NCBI GenBank assembly: GCA_900315435.1
Contig: OMYY01000014.1
Location: 1-61,792, forward strand
Direction of reading: 5' to 3'
Source of the DNA: an uncultured Spirochaetaceae bacterium
GTDB lineage: Bacteria; Spirochaetota; Spirochaetia; Sphaerochaetales; Sphaerochaetaceae
DNA: 61,792 nucleotides
Shown here: piece by piece, positions 42,817-51,225 of the stretch
Position numbering within the stretch: position 1 is the first letter of the stretch
Layout: each line of letters starts with the position of its first letter
Made by a program: the position numbers and the translations under genes
The notes under the pieces: generated by a model
Databases searched by the model: none
What the model saw: only the letters and a program-made list of their open reading frames with translations
What the model was told of the DNA's origin: nothing

Positions 42817-43164
42817 ATGGTCACCGCGTTTTCCTTCACCACTGATGCCTGGGCAGACACCCCCGCGATTTCGTTCGATGCCTGGCGGGCGGGAGGTGCC
42901 TTCCGCTATCAGCTTTCACTGGACGGGTACCGGAGCGTCGAGTGCGAGGGAACTGCCTCGGAAGAGGAGATCGTACGGCTGGTCGGCCTTGCAAGCGCAT
43001 GGAAGCCATGCTATTTCCGCCCGGTGCTGGACGACAACAACTGGACTGTCGAATGGCGAGATGGAAACCGGCTGGAAAGCCGGCAGGGCAACAACGCATT
43101 CCCACCGGACTGGGGCCAGTTTGTGGAGTTGGTTTCCAAGTTCCAGAACCGGAGCGAGGCGTAA
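42817..43164 (+). CDS. Small hypothetical protein
   Basis: This is a 115-residue protein with a pattern seen in several unnamed Firmicutes and spirochaete proteins: tryptophans in SAWKPC and NNWTVEWRDG, and GNNAFPPDWGQFVEL near the end. The ATG at 42817 has only a distant GAGGGG; ATG 42772 is in frame but would overlap the divergent start. A -10-like TACAAT (42804-42809) lies just ahead, so translation may be leaderless. Function unknown. Confidence 0.5.
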   Translation: MVTAFSFTTDAWADTPAISFDAWRAGGAFRYQLSLDGYRSVECEGTASEEEIVRLVGLASAWKPCYFRPVLDDNNWTVEWRDGNRLESRQGNNAFPPDWGQFVELVSKFQNRSEA

Positions 43165-43237
43165 TCTACATGACAGTGTGACTTTGCACCTTGCGGTTCG
43201 GTCTGGTCTGTGGAATAGATACCTTAGGGGGGATGCT

Positions 43238-44515
43238 ATGGCGATGAACAAAGATGTGTTGTCCCGGCTTTTGAGACAGGAGATGGTGCTGGCCATGGGG
43301 TGTACCGAGCCTGCTGCGTGCGCCTTGGCGGGAGCCACGGCGGCCGAGGAGCTCGGCTGTGTTCCTGAGACGGTCAGGGTGGAGACGACCCGCGACATCC
43401 TGAAGAACGCCATGAGCGTCTCGATTCCCGGTTTCGAGAAAAAGGGGGTCGGCGCCGCGGTCGCTCTTGGCGCCGCAGGAGGGGACACCCACCTCGGCCT
43501 GGACATCCTTTCCCTGCTGACCGACGCCCAGAAGGAGCGTGCCGGCAGGTACGACGTGAGGATTGACGTGGTGGACGCCGGCACCCCGCTGTACATCAAG
43601 GTGTGTGTCACCGGAGGCGGCCATAGCGCCGCTGCAGCCATCGGGCCGACCCACACGCATGTCTGCTACCGGGAGAAGGACGGAAAGGTGCTGCTTGCGG
43701 AGGACCTGCACGCGCGCAAGCAGGACCGTGTGGACACGGCGGTGCTGCAGGATGTGACGATGGGGGAGATCATTTCCTACGCCACCCACCTTCCCGAGGG
43801 GATCGAGGGCCTGCTTCTGGAAGCGGTCGACACCAACATGCGGATCTCGCTGGAATCCCTGAAGAAGCAGTACGGGCTGGGGGTGGGAAGGAGCTTGATG
43901 CAGGGCTACCACTATCCGCCGCAGTCGTACGAGGAGGCGCTGAACGTGGGGGCGGCCCTTGCGGCGGGTGGCAGCGACGCCCGTATGGCGGGCTGCCAGA
44001 TGCCGGTGATGATCAACAGCGGGAGCGGCAACCAGGGGATCACGATGACGGTGCCGCTGGCGGTGGTGGGGACCTACCTGGAAAAGAGCCGGAGCGAGAT
44101 CGCCCAGGCGCTTTGCATCGCCGAGCTGGTGGGCCTGACCCTGACCGCCATAAAGGGCCGGCTCAGCGCCCAGTGCGGCGCCTTTACCGCGGCGACCGGC
44201 ATGGGCTGCGGCCTTGCCTGGCTTGGGGGCGGGGACCAGGAGACGCTGGAGCGGGTGGTCAAGAACATGGTGGGGGACCTTGCCGGGGTGATTTGCGACG
44301 GAGCGAAGATGACCTGCGCGCTGAAGATCCACTCCTGCGTGCAGAGCGCGTACCTGGCGAGCAAGCTTGCCCTGGAAGGGAAGGCCCCGACGCCGGAGTG
44401 CGGCATCATCGGCAGCGACGCCAAGAAGACGCTGGGCTACTTCTCGGAGATGACGCATGCGGGCATGGAGCCCACCGACAGGACTATCCTGGAGATCATG
44501 CTGAAAAAACAATAA
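43238..44515 (+). CDS. cyuA: L-cysteine desulfidase-family protein (CyuA/YhaM, UPF0597)
   Basis: This 425-residue protein matches the CyuA family, which breaks down L-cysteine to pyruvate, ammonia and sulfide with a 4Fe-4S cluster. Cysteines are placed as expected: AMGCTEPAACAL near residue 20, QCGAFTAATGMGCG near 310, and CDGAKMTC near 350. NSGSGNQGI is the substrate loop. AGGGGGG precedes the ATG at 43238. There is no cyuP transporter beside it. A well-formed stem lies downstream, before the convergent regulator. Confidence 0.9.
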   Translation: MAMNKDVLSRLLRQEMVLAMGCTEPAACALAGATAAEELGCVPETVRVETTRDILKNAMSVSIPGFEKKGVGAAVALGAAGGDTHLGLDILSLLTDAQKERAGRYDVRIDVVDAGTPLYIKVCVTGGGHSAAAAIGPTHTHVCYREKDGKVLLAEDLHARKQDRVDTAVLQDVTMGEIISYATHLPEGIEGLLLEAVDTNMRISLESLKKQYGLGVGRSLMQGYHYPPQSYEEALNVGAALAAGGSDARMAGCQMPVMINSGSGNQGITMTVPLAVVGTYLEKSRSEIAQALCIAELVGLTLTAIKGRLSAQCGAFTAATGMGCGLAWLGGGDQETLERVVKNMVGDLAGVICDGAKMTCALKIHSCVQSAYLASKLALEGKAPTPECGIIGSDAKKTLGYFSEMTHAGMEPTDRTILEIMLKKQ

Positions 44516-44572
44516 GAATGGGTGGTTGGCTGTATGGGCCACATCTTCTCCGAGTTCTGCATTGAAACAAAC

Positions 44573-44636
44573 CTCTTGGATGGTGTTTTTGTCGTTAATC
44601 ACGCACTGTGGCGACAATGTTATCCAAGAGATTTTT
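44573..44636 (+). terminator. Nested terminator-like stem after cyuA
   Basis: An outer 9-bp perfect stem CTCTTGGAT (44573-44581) / ATCCAAGAG (44622-44630) encloses an inner 6-bp stem TTGTCG (44589-44594) / CGACAA (44612-44617), then five T (44632-44636). It lies between convergent genes. The large loop is unusual for a simple terminator. Confidence 0.5.
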
Positions 44637-44650
44637 CCTTTTATTCGTTG

Positions 44651-45682
44651 CTATATCCGTTTCTGCAGAGGTTGAGGGTAGTTCCCGGTAAGGATTTTCT
44701 GGACCAGCGTATCGCACAGGTTGTAGCCAAGTTCTTTGAATGTCGGACCGATGCAGGGGATGGGAGGAATGCCAGGATAGCGGATTTCGTTTGATTCCGC
44801 ACCATCATATGCTATGATTGTTCCCTCCTTAAAATGAATATGGAATCGGGAACAGAGAGAAGCAATATTATGGACTGAAGTGTAATCGCTGAGAAATATG
44901 CCGGTTTTGGGGGTGATTGCGGACAGGATGTTCATCGAATTCACCATCAAATCAATCCCTGCAAGTTGCTCGTACTTGACGGTTTTTCCGGATTCCTTGA
45001 CCCCTTGGGCAAAACCGAGCATCCGTTTGTTCTTTTCTGGGTAGGTGCCGAATACGTACAGCGAGTCGAGGTCCAGATTTGCCATATATCTTCCTGCGGC
45101 AAAGGCATGCCTATAGTTGTCGGTCTGTACCGCAGGGAGAATTGGAAGGTCATCAAGGATGATATCGCTTACGATGTTTGTCCCTTCCCGAAGGGCGTGG
45201 TAGAAGGGAAGCGCAGACTCCTTTGTGTAACTCAAGGTAATAAAACCGGCTGCATGCTGGTCCACCATCCACTGTCCGAATGAGAGCGAGGAGACATCCT
45301 GCTTCTCGGTATGGACGATCATGTCTACTTGTGCACCACTGTCTTTGACACGTTCTTTGATTCCATCCAAAAAGCCTTGATAGAAAATCGGGGTGGAGAC
45401 TTTTGAGAGGACGATGATTCGCTTTCCAAGCAATGGTTTTGCAAGATGGTTGATTCCAGGGCCGACCTTGATGCCAGCTTTCTTCTTTGGTAGCAAGATT
45501 TCCTTGTCGGTCAAGACTGCCACTCCACGCTGTGCGGTCTGGATGCTTACATGAAAGTGTTCGGATATCTGTCGGATGCTGAGATAACGGTCTCCTTCTT
45601 TATAATGCGTTGATACATCGTTTTGAAGCTGTCCAATGAATTGATTCAGAACTTTTTTAGGCATATGTTTTTGTGATTTCAT
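44651..45682 (-). CDS. GntR/LacI-type transcriptional regulator
   Basis: This roughly 343-residue regulator has a GntR-like winged helix at the N-terminus (RYLSIRQISEHFHVSIQTAQRGVAVL) and a LacI-type periplasmic-binding sensor after it (GKRIIVLSKVSTPIFYQGFLDGI, PAVQTDNYRHAFAAG). I start at ATG 45682; ATG 45664 is also possible, neither with a strong ribosome site. It is divergent from the sugar ABC operon at 45801, and two palindromes lie between them, so it is the obvious local repressor. Its low GC matches that operon and suggests joint transfer. Confidence 0.85.
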   Translation of the reverse strand: MKSQKHMPKKVLNQFIGQLQNDVSTHYKEGDRYLSIRQISEHFHVSIQTAQRGVAVLTDKEILLPKKKAGIKVGPGINHLAKPLLGKRIIVLSKVSTPIFYQGFLDGIKERVKDSGAQVDMIVHTEKQDVSSLSFGQWMVDQHAAGFITLSYTKESALPFYHALREGTNIVSDIILDDLPILPAVQTDNYRHAFAAGRYMANLDLDSLYVFGTYPEKNKRMLGFAQGVKESGKTVKYEQLAGIDLMVNSMNILSAITPKTGIFLSDYTSVHNIASLCSRFHIHFKEGTIIAYDGAESNEIRYPGIPPIPCIGPTFKELGYNLCDTLVQKILTGNYPQPLQKRI

Positions 45683-45695
45683 CCTTTTGTTTGCA

Positions 45696-45727
45696 AATTT
45701 AAGTTTAATTGTACTGACAAAATCAGT
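45696..45727. promoter_or_regulatory. Two adjacent operator-like palindromes
   Basis: AATTTAAGTTTAATT (45696-45710) is a 15-bp near-perfect palindrome (one mismatched pair), followed by ACTGA-caaaa-TCAGT (45713-45727). A -35-like TTGTAC (45709-45714) and -10-like TGTTAT 18 bp later would place them on the rightward promoter. Confidence 0.5.
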
Positions 45728-45800
45728 CAATCTGTTATGAAATAGAATTATCTTTTCCGTAATCGAGATTTGAATCATAATAAAAATAAAGGAGAAAATC

Positions 45801-47132
45801 ATGAAAAAAGTTCTGAAAATGCTGGGGCTTCTGGCGCTCGTGCCATGTTGTCTGTTTGCAAACGGTTCTGCCGAAAGCTCTCAGTCGGGAGCGAAAACCG
45901 GACAGAAAATTACCCTTGATTGGACGTTTTGGGCATCGGAAAAAGAACTGGATTTGTTCTGCCGTCCGGCGATTGCCGAGTTCGAAAAAGAAAATCCAAA
46001 TATCCATATCAATCTGATTTTCATTCAGAACACGGATTACTTCAAACAGTTGGCGGTGGACATTGCGGCAAACAATGAGGCAGATATCATAACCTTGGAT
46101 ACCGGTGACGGTCTGTCCGCATATTACAACATCCGCAAGGGTGGATCCTTCCTGCCTCTGGAAAATTATTTGAAGGGATATGTTTTGGACGATGGAACCA
46201 AACTCGAGGATGTCGATTTGATTGATTCCGTAAAAAAGGACGGACATGTAGTTGCCCTCCCTTGGTTCACATTCGCCGCTCCCGTCACCATCTATCGGAA
46301 GAGCCTTTTGCAAGAAGCTGGTGTTGATTCTGCCGAGCTTTCCAAGTCTTGGGATTCCTATTACAAAGCATGCAAGAAACTGACGCAGGATAAAAATGGC
46401 GATGGAAAGACTGACGTCTATGGTTTCTCCCATCAGACCGAAGGTTCGGTGTTGCTCCGCTGGTGGACTATGCACTGGCTCTGGGAGAACGGTGGAGGCA
46501 TCTTCCCGAAAGAGGAGGGCCCGTACACTGCTGATCGATTGATTTGGAACAGCCCAGAGAACGTGGCGGCATGTGAGTATTTGAAGAAGATGATTACCGA
46601 GTGCGGACCGTCGGGCAAGTACACCGTCAATGATGCACTGAACATGTTCGCCAACGGATCTGTTGCTACTATGCAGGCTACTACTTGGTGTTTTGCAAAT
46701 CTGAAGGCAATGATGGACGAGAATTCTTATAATAACGATATCGGCCTTGCCTATTTCCCGAATAACGGAGAAAAGACGCCGGTCAACGTCACTTGGGGCA
46801 ACCCGCTTGCCATTAGCACGAATTGCAAACATCCAGACGAAGCATTCAAGTTCATTGCCTTCATGCATGGCAAGTATGCACAAAGCCTGCAGACAAATGT
46901 GCCTGTCAACAGAGAGGCGCGTATGGAATATGCCAAGAAGAACCCCTATCAGGCCAAGACGCTTGACATGGTGTTGGAGGGAGAACTCCGCCAAGTTCCT
47001 GACATTGTGCAGTGGAGAGAGTTGGACAACATCGTGAACAAGTCCTGCGAGGATGCATTCCTTGGCACAAAGAGCGTGAAAGATGCCTTGGATTGGGGAC
47101 AGAAGGAGATGCAGGCAGTGATGTCGAGGTAA
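45801..47132 (+). CDS. Sugar ABC transporter substrate-binding protein
   Basis: This 443-residue SBP family 1 protein has signal peptide MKKVLKML...CLFANGSAES, again the spirochaetal form. The mature protein has LDWTFWASEKELDLF at the N-terminus and the hinge and pocket stretches SKSWDSYYKACKKL and WTMHWLWENGGGIFP. AAAGGAG precedes the ATG. It is the first gene of a small-operon transporter with permeases at 47215 and 48102. Ligand unknown; the linked GH172-type enzymes hint at arabinofuranose- or fructose-containing sugars. Confidence 0.92.
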   Translation: MKKVLKMLGLLALVPCCLFANGSAESSQSGAKTGQKITLDWTFWASEKELDLFCRPAIAEFEKENPNIHINLIFIQNTDYFKQLAVDIAANNEADIITLDTGDGLSAYYNIRKGGSFLPLENYLKGYVLDDGTKLEDVDLIDSVKKDGHVVALPWFTFAAPVTIYRKSLLQEAGVDSAELSKSWDSYYKACKKLTQDKNGDGKTDVYGFSHQTEGSVLLRWWTMHWLWENGGGIFPKEEGPYTADRLIWNSPENVAACEYLKKMITECGPSGKYTVNDALNMFANGSVATMQATTWCFANLKAMMDENSYNNDIGLAYFPNNGEKTPVNVTWGNPLAISTNCKHPDEAFKFIAFMHGKYAQSLQTNVPVNREARMEYAKKNPYQAKTLDMVLEGELRQVPDIVQWRELDNIVNKSCEDAFLGTKSVKDALDWGQKEMQAVMSR

Positions 47133-47162
47133 GCTCGATTCAGTCTGCAGTGCAGTTCCCGA

Positions 47163-47191
47163 CTCCGGGAATCGGCGTATGGTTCCCGGAG
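47163..47191 (+). terminator. Hairpin after the binding-protein gene
   Basis: A perfect 9-bp stem, CTCCGGGAA (47163-47171) with TTCCCGGAG (47183-47191), has an 11-base loop and no T-run. It is probably an mRNA stabiliser or attenuator between the abundant binding protein and the permeases. Confidence 0.55.
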
Positions 47192-47214
47192 ATGACGCTC
47201 TCTAAGAGGCTTTC

Positions 47215-48099
47215 ATGAAAAATATTGAAAAACGGCGAGAACGGCTATTCATCATCGAACTCTTGTTTCCTGCTCTTTTGCTGATTGGTTTTTTCATCGT
47301 GTTTCCCATCTGCAAAGTGTTCCAGATGAGTTTCACTAATTGGGACCTTATGCGTGCGGCGGAAGGGCATTATTTCCTCGGGTGGAGGAATTTCACAGAT
47401 TTCTTTTCCTTGTCATACGCTGGCAAAACCATTCACCTGACAATTCTCTTTGAATGCATTGTCGTCGTTGGAACAATTGTGGCAAGCATCATCTTTGCAT
47501 TGGTGTTGAACGCAGAGTTTCCCGGTCGTGCGTTTGTTCGTGGGATCGCATTGCTGCCATGGGCACTTCCTTCGTTTGTCATTGCGAAGGTTTTCTTGCT
47601 TTCTTTCAATGGGGACTATGGCATGTTTGCCCGGATGTTCAACCTGCTTTTTAAGGTGGACACGAATTCCTTCTTTTCCAATGAGCACCTTGCCTTTGCT
47701 CTTGTTTCCTTCCTGACGATTTGGAAGGGATTTCCGTTCAATACCGTCATGCTCATGGCAGCGTTAAGCACCGTACCAAAAGATTATTATGAAGCCGCGG
47801 ACCTTGATGGAGCAGGAAAAATACGTCAGTTCTTTTCTATCACGATCCCGACAATCAAACCGACGTTGGTGACGCTCACCGTGCTCCAAATCATGAGTAC
47901 TCTCCGGACGTTCGATATGGTGTACCTGCTTACTCAAGGTGGACCGAATTATGGTACGAATATCATTGGAAACGATATTTATCAGAATGGTTTCAAGCTG
48001 TTTAAGTTCGGTGTTGCCAGTGCAGAGGGAACTCTCTTGTTCTTGGTCAGTATGATGTTTGTCATCCCCTATTTCTTCAGAGAAGGAAAGGAGGCGTGA
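47215..48099 (+). CDS. Sugar ABC transporter permease, MalF/UgpA type
   Basis: This 294-residue membrane subunit has six predicted helices, starting at IIELLFPALLLIGFFIVFPICKV, and the EAA loop YEAADLDGAGKIRQFFSITIPTI. AAGAGG precedes the ATG. It pairs with the next permease. As in the other sugar locus, no ATPase is encoded nearby, consistent with a shared MsmX-type ATPase. Confidence 0.92.
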   Translation: MKNIEKRRERLFIIELLFPALLLIGFFIVFPICKVFQMSFTNWDLMRAAEGHYFLGWRNFTDFFSLSYAGKTIHLTILFECIVVVGTIVASIIFALVLNAEFPGRAFVRGIALLPWALPSFVIAKVFLLSFNGDYGMFARMFNLLFKVDTNSFFSNEHLAFALVSFLTIWKGFPFNTVMLMAALSTVPKDYYEAADLDGAGKIRQFFSITIPTIKPTLVTLTVLQIMSTLRTFDMVYLLTQGGPNYGTNIIGNDIYQNGFKLFKFGVASAEGTLLFLVSMMFVIPYFFREGKEA

Positions 48100-48101
48100 G
48101 A

Positions 48102-48941
48102 ATGAAGGCCCAGACAAACAAGTATATTGTCAGGATACTGATGGCACTAGTTCTTGCCTTTCTTTGTTTTTGTGTTCTTGCTCCGTTCCTGGTGATGGTT
48201 TCCTACTCATTAAGGACCGAGAATGAGCTCTATGACTTGAGTATTTCTTTCATCCCGAAAAAACCAACACTCGGAGCGTATCGGGAATTGATTGCAAACA
48301 ACGCAAACCTGGCTCGTTGGATTATCAACACGGTCTCGATTACCGTTATATCAACGGCTCTCGTTATTGTGTTTTCAAGCATGATGGCATATGCAATTGC
48401 GAATTATCGGTTCCGTGGCCGCAAGGTCCTCTGGTTCGTAATTGCCATGACTCAGAGCATTCCTTGGATTATTCCGCTGATTCCTCTGTATATCACTCTC
48501 AGCGAGATGCAGTTGTTGGATAGGTTGGGAACGGTTACTGTCATCTACACCGCATGTTTTATCCCTATGTCTGTGTGGCTCATGGTAGGTTTTTTTAAAA
48601 AGATTCCTCGCGATTTCAGTGAAGCTGCAAGAATTGATGGTTGTTCCAACTGGGGTGTGTTCCTCCTGATTATTCTTCCTCTCTCGACTAATGCGTTGTG
48701 TGCTATCGGATTGACTGCGTTTATCGGAGGGTGGGGAGATTATGTAACTGTTACGACCATCATCAGGTCACAAAGTCTTTGGACCCTGCCTATAGCCATT
48801 CAAAGCCTAAAAGGACCGTTCTATACGGCATGGACCCAAATCATGGCATTGGGCACCATTATCAGCGTTCCTGTAGTTGTCATTTTCCTTTGGTTGCAGA
48901 AATATCTTGTGAATCTGCTTGCCGGTGGTGTGAAAGAATAA
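48102..48941 (+). CDS. Sugar ABC transporter permease, MalG/UgpE type
   Basis: This 279-residue membrane subunit has the EAA loop SEAARIDGCSNWGVFLLIILPLS and the C-terminal QKYLVNLLAGGVKE typical of the MalG group. I start at ATG 48102, correctly spaced from AAAGGAGG; the GTG at 48096 overlaps the previous stop but is too close. Codon usage is AT-richer than in the first locus. Confidence 0.92.
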   Translation: MKAQTNKYIVRILMALVLAFLCFCVLAPFLVMVSYSLRTENELYDLSISFIPKKPTLGAYRELIANNANLARWIINTVSITVISTALVIVFSSMMAYAIANYRFRGRKVLWFVIAMTQSIPWIIPLIPLYITLSEMQLLDRLGTVTVIYTACFIPMSVWLMVGFFKKIPRDFSEAARIDGCSNWGVFLLIILPLSTNALCAIGLTAFIGGWGDYVTVTTIIRSQSLWTLPIAIQSLKGPFYTAWTQIMALGTIISVPVVVIFLWLQKYLVNLLAGGVKE

Positions 48942-48959
48942 AATAAAAGGGGGTGTGGG

Positions 48960-50048
48960 ATGCTTGATGGTTTATATACATTGCAATCATTGCAGAGTCG
49001 CTCTATCAGTGCCGAGAATCCACAAGGAAAACCTGGATTTGGTGGCCAGGCGGCGAGCAACCTTGGAGTGGGACGAAAAGGGTCTCCCCAGATTACTCTA
49101 AAGCAGGGGAAGACCACGGTTTTGGCAGACATAGATGGTCCTGGTATGCTCAGACATTTCTGGTTCACCGTCGGAGTCCATTCCGTGCATCAGGATTTTA
49201 TCCTTCGTAATCTTATCTTGCGGTTGTATTGGGATAATGAGGAAGACCCATCGGTAGAGGTGCCGCTTGGCGATTTCTTTTGTTGTGGTTTTGGAGCGGT
49301 GAGCGTGGTGAATTCCCTTCCCATCGTGGTGAATCCCCAAGGAGGCTACAACAGCTATTGGGAGATGCCATTCAAAAAGCATGCAAGAATGACGATTACC
49401 AATGAGCATGCAGATGATGTGAGCGGCTTTTATTACGCAATCAATTATACTCTTGGCGATCAACTTCCCGAAAATTGTGGCTATTTCCATGCTCAGTGGA
49501 GGCGGACGAACGTGGTCAAACTTGGGCATGACCATGTCATTCTCGATGGGGTAAAGGGGAAAGGTCTGTACGTTGGCACCTATCTGGCACTTGCCGCTCT
49601 CGGTAGATACTGGTGGGGAGAAGGAGAGATGAAATTTTTCATTGATTCTGACACCAACCGGCCCACCATCTGTGGCACTGGAGTGGAGGATTATTTTGGA
49701 GGGGCATGGTGTTACTGGAAAATGGACGAGCAAGATGCGACCGATTACCGAATTGGAACGTATTCGACTCCGTTCCTTGGTTATCATTTCCATACGAACA
49801 ATGCAAATAGAAAAATCAATAATTATGCTCAGGAAGGAGTTCCTTGTCATGGGCTGTACCGGTGGCATATACAAGACCCGATTTACTTTCAGAAAGGGCT
49901 GAGAGTGACAATCCAGGATATCGGGCATGACGATCATGCCCTCTTTGAACGTTCCGATGACTTGTCGAGCGTGGCATATTGGTACCAGAGCGAGCCTCAC
50001 GCTCCGTTCCCGACTTTGCCATCAGCACTTGAGCGCAGACCCCGATAG
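48960..50048 (+). CDS. DUF2961 protein, GH172-type glycosidase A
   Basis: This 362-residue protein belongs to DUF2961, the family now known to include GH172 D-arabinofuranosidases and difructose-anhydride hydrolases/synthases. Diagnostic stretches are SVEVPLGDFFCCGFG, HAQWRRTN, and PTICGTGVEDYFGGAW with a conserved acidic pair. No signal peptide, so it acts on the imported sugar. AGGGGG is upstream. It is followed nine bases later by a close paralogue, suggesting a tandem duplication with altered specificity. Confidence 0.85.
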   Translation: MLDGLYTLQSLQSRSISAENPQGKPGFGGQAASNLGVGRKGSPQITLKQGKTTVLADIDGPGMLRHFWFTVGVHSVHQDFILRNLILRLYWDNEEDPSVEVPLGDFFCCGFGAVSVVNSLPIVVNPQGGYNSYWEMPFKKHARMTITNEHADDVSGFYYAINYTLGDQLPENCGYFHAQWRRTNVVKLGHDHVILDGVKGKGLYVGTYLALAALGRYWWGEGEMKFFIDSDTNRPTICGTGVEDYFGGAWCYWKMDEQDATDYRIGTYSTPFLGYHFHTNNANRKINNYAQEGVPCHGLYRWHIQDPIYFQKGLRVTIQDIGHDDHALFERSDDLSSVAYWYQSEPHAPFPTLPSALERRPR

Positions 50049-50057
50049 GAGGAAATC

Positions 50058-51149
50058 ATGCAGGATAGTTGGTTGTTTCATGCGACTCAGATGCGTTCTC
50101 GTGCCGTCAATGCGGAGAACCTGAGTGGTGAAAAGGGCAAAGGTGGAATGACGGCGAGCAAACTTGGTCCTTCAAGAAAAGGGAGTCCCTGCCTAAAACA
50201 TATCAAGAGCGGACAGACCGTCACGTTGATGGACATACATGCTTCGGGATTGATTACCCATATGTGGATGACTGTAGACCAAAAGACTTCGGACGCACAA
50301 CGCTATGTGCTTCGAGACTTGGTTCTTCGCATGTACTGGGATGAGGAGGAAAGTCCGTCGGTTGAGGTGCCACTGGGCGATTTTTTCTGCTTGGGGTTCG
50401 GCGAATCGTACTTGGTCAATTCTTATTACGTGACTGTTGCTCCAAACCGAGGAATGAACTGCTTTTTTCCCATGCCATTTCGAAAGCATGCTTTGGTGAC
50501 GTTGGAGAATCAGCATCCGGAAGAAATCAAGGATTTCTTCTATCAGATCGATTTTCTGGAGAACGTGCGGCATGACAACGACACGCTTTACTTTCACGCT
50601 CAGTGGAGGCGCGAATCTGTCACCACATTGAAAAAGGATTTTGTCATCCTCGACGGAGTCAAAGGATCCGGTACCTATATCGGCACCTTCATAGGTCTTT
50701 CCACTTTGCAACGGTACTGGTGGGGGGAAGGAGAAGTAAAGTTCTATATCGACGGGGACACGGATTATCCAACTATTTGTGGAACCGGTATGGAAGACTA
50801 CGTTGGCGGGTCTTGGAGTTTCGCCAAGCAGGAAGAAGGCCGGACGGTCGAACAGACCTATGCGGACCTGTATTTCGGTTATCCGTTCTACAGCAGCCAT
50901 GATACTTCCATTCATAACAGCTATCACATGGATGACCTGCCTCCGATGCGTTCCTTCTATCGTTGGCATGCACGGGATCCCATTTTCTTTCAAAAAGATC
51001 TCAAAGTGACCGTCCAGCAGATTGGAGTTTCAAGTTGCGGGCTGTTTGAACGACAAGATGATGTATGCTCTGTGGCGTACTGGTATCAGAATCATCCTCA
51101 TGTTCCATTTCCGATTCTTCCGAAAGTTGGAGACCGCTGGCCTCGGTAA
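50058..51149 (+). CDS. DUF2961 protein, GH172-type glycosidase B
   Basis: This 363-residue paralogue of the preceding gene aligns end to end (SVEVPLGDFFCLGFG, HAQWRRES, PTICGTGMEDYVGGSW). TAGGAGGAAATC precedes the ATG. The two differ most in the N-terminal 40 residues and around the late FWYR/RWH region. They may form hetero-oligomers, as GH172 proteins are often trimeric, or cut successive linkages. Confidence 0.85.
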   Translation: MQDSWLFHATQMRSRAVNAENLSGEKGKGGMTASKLGPSRKGSPCLKHIKSGQTVTLMDIHASGLITHMWMTVDQKTSDAQRYVLRDLVLRMYWDEEESPSVEVPLGDFFCLGFGESYLVNSYYVTVAPNRGMNCFFPMPFRKHALVTLENQHPEEIKDFFYQIDFLENVRHDNDTLYFHAQWRRESVTTLKKDFVILDGVKGSGTYIGTFIGLSTLQRYWWGEGEVKFYIDGDTDYPTICGTGMEDYVGGSWSFAKQEEGRTVEQTYADLYFGYPFYSSHDTSIHNSYHMDDLPPMRSFYRWHARDPIFFQKDLKVTVQQIGVSSCGLFERQDDVCSVAYWYQNHPHVPFPILPKVGDRWPR

Positions 51150-51225
51150 AGAAAGCCTCCTCCTGATGCGAAAAGAAATGTGGTTATTTCAAAAATTGTG
51201 GTTATGATGCAAGAAGAGGCGGTGT

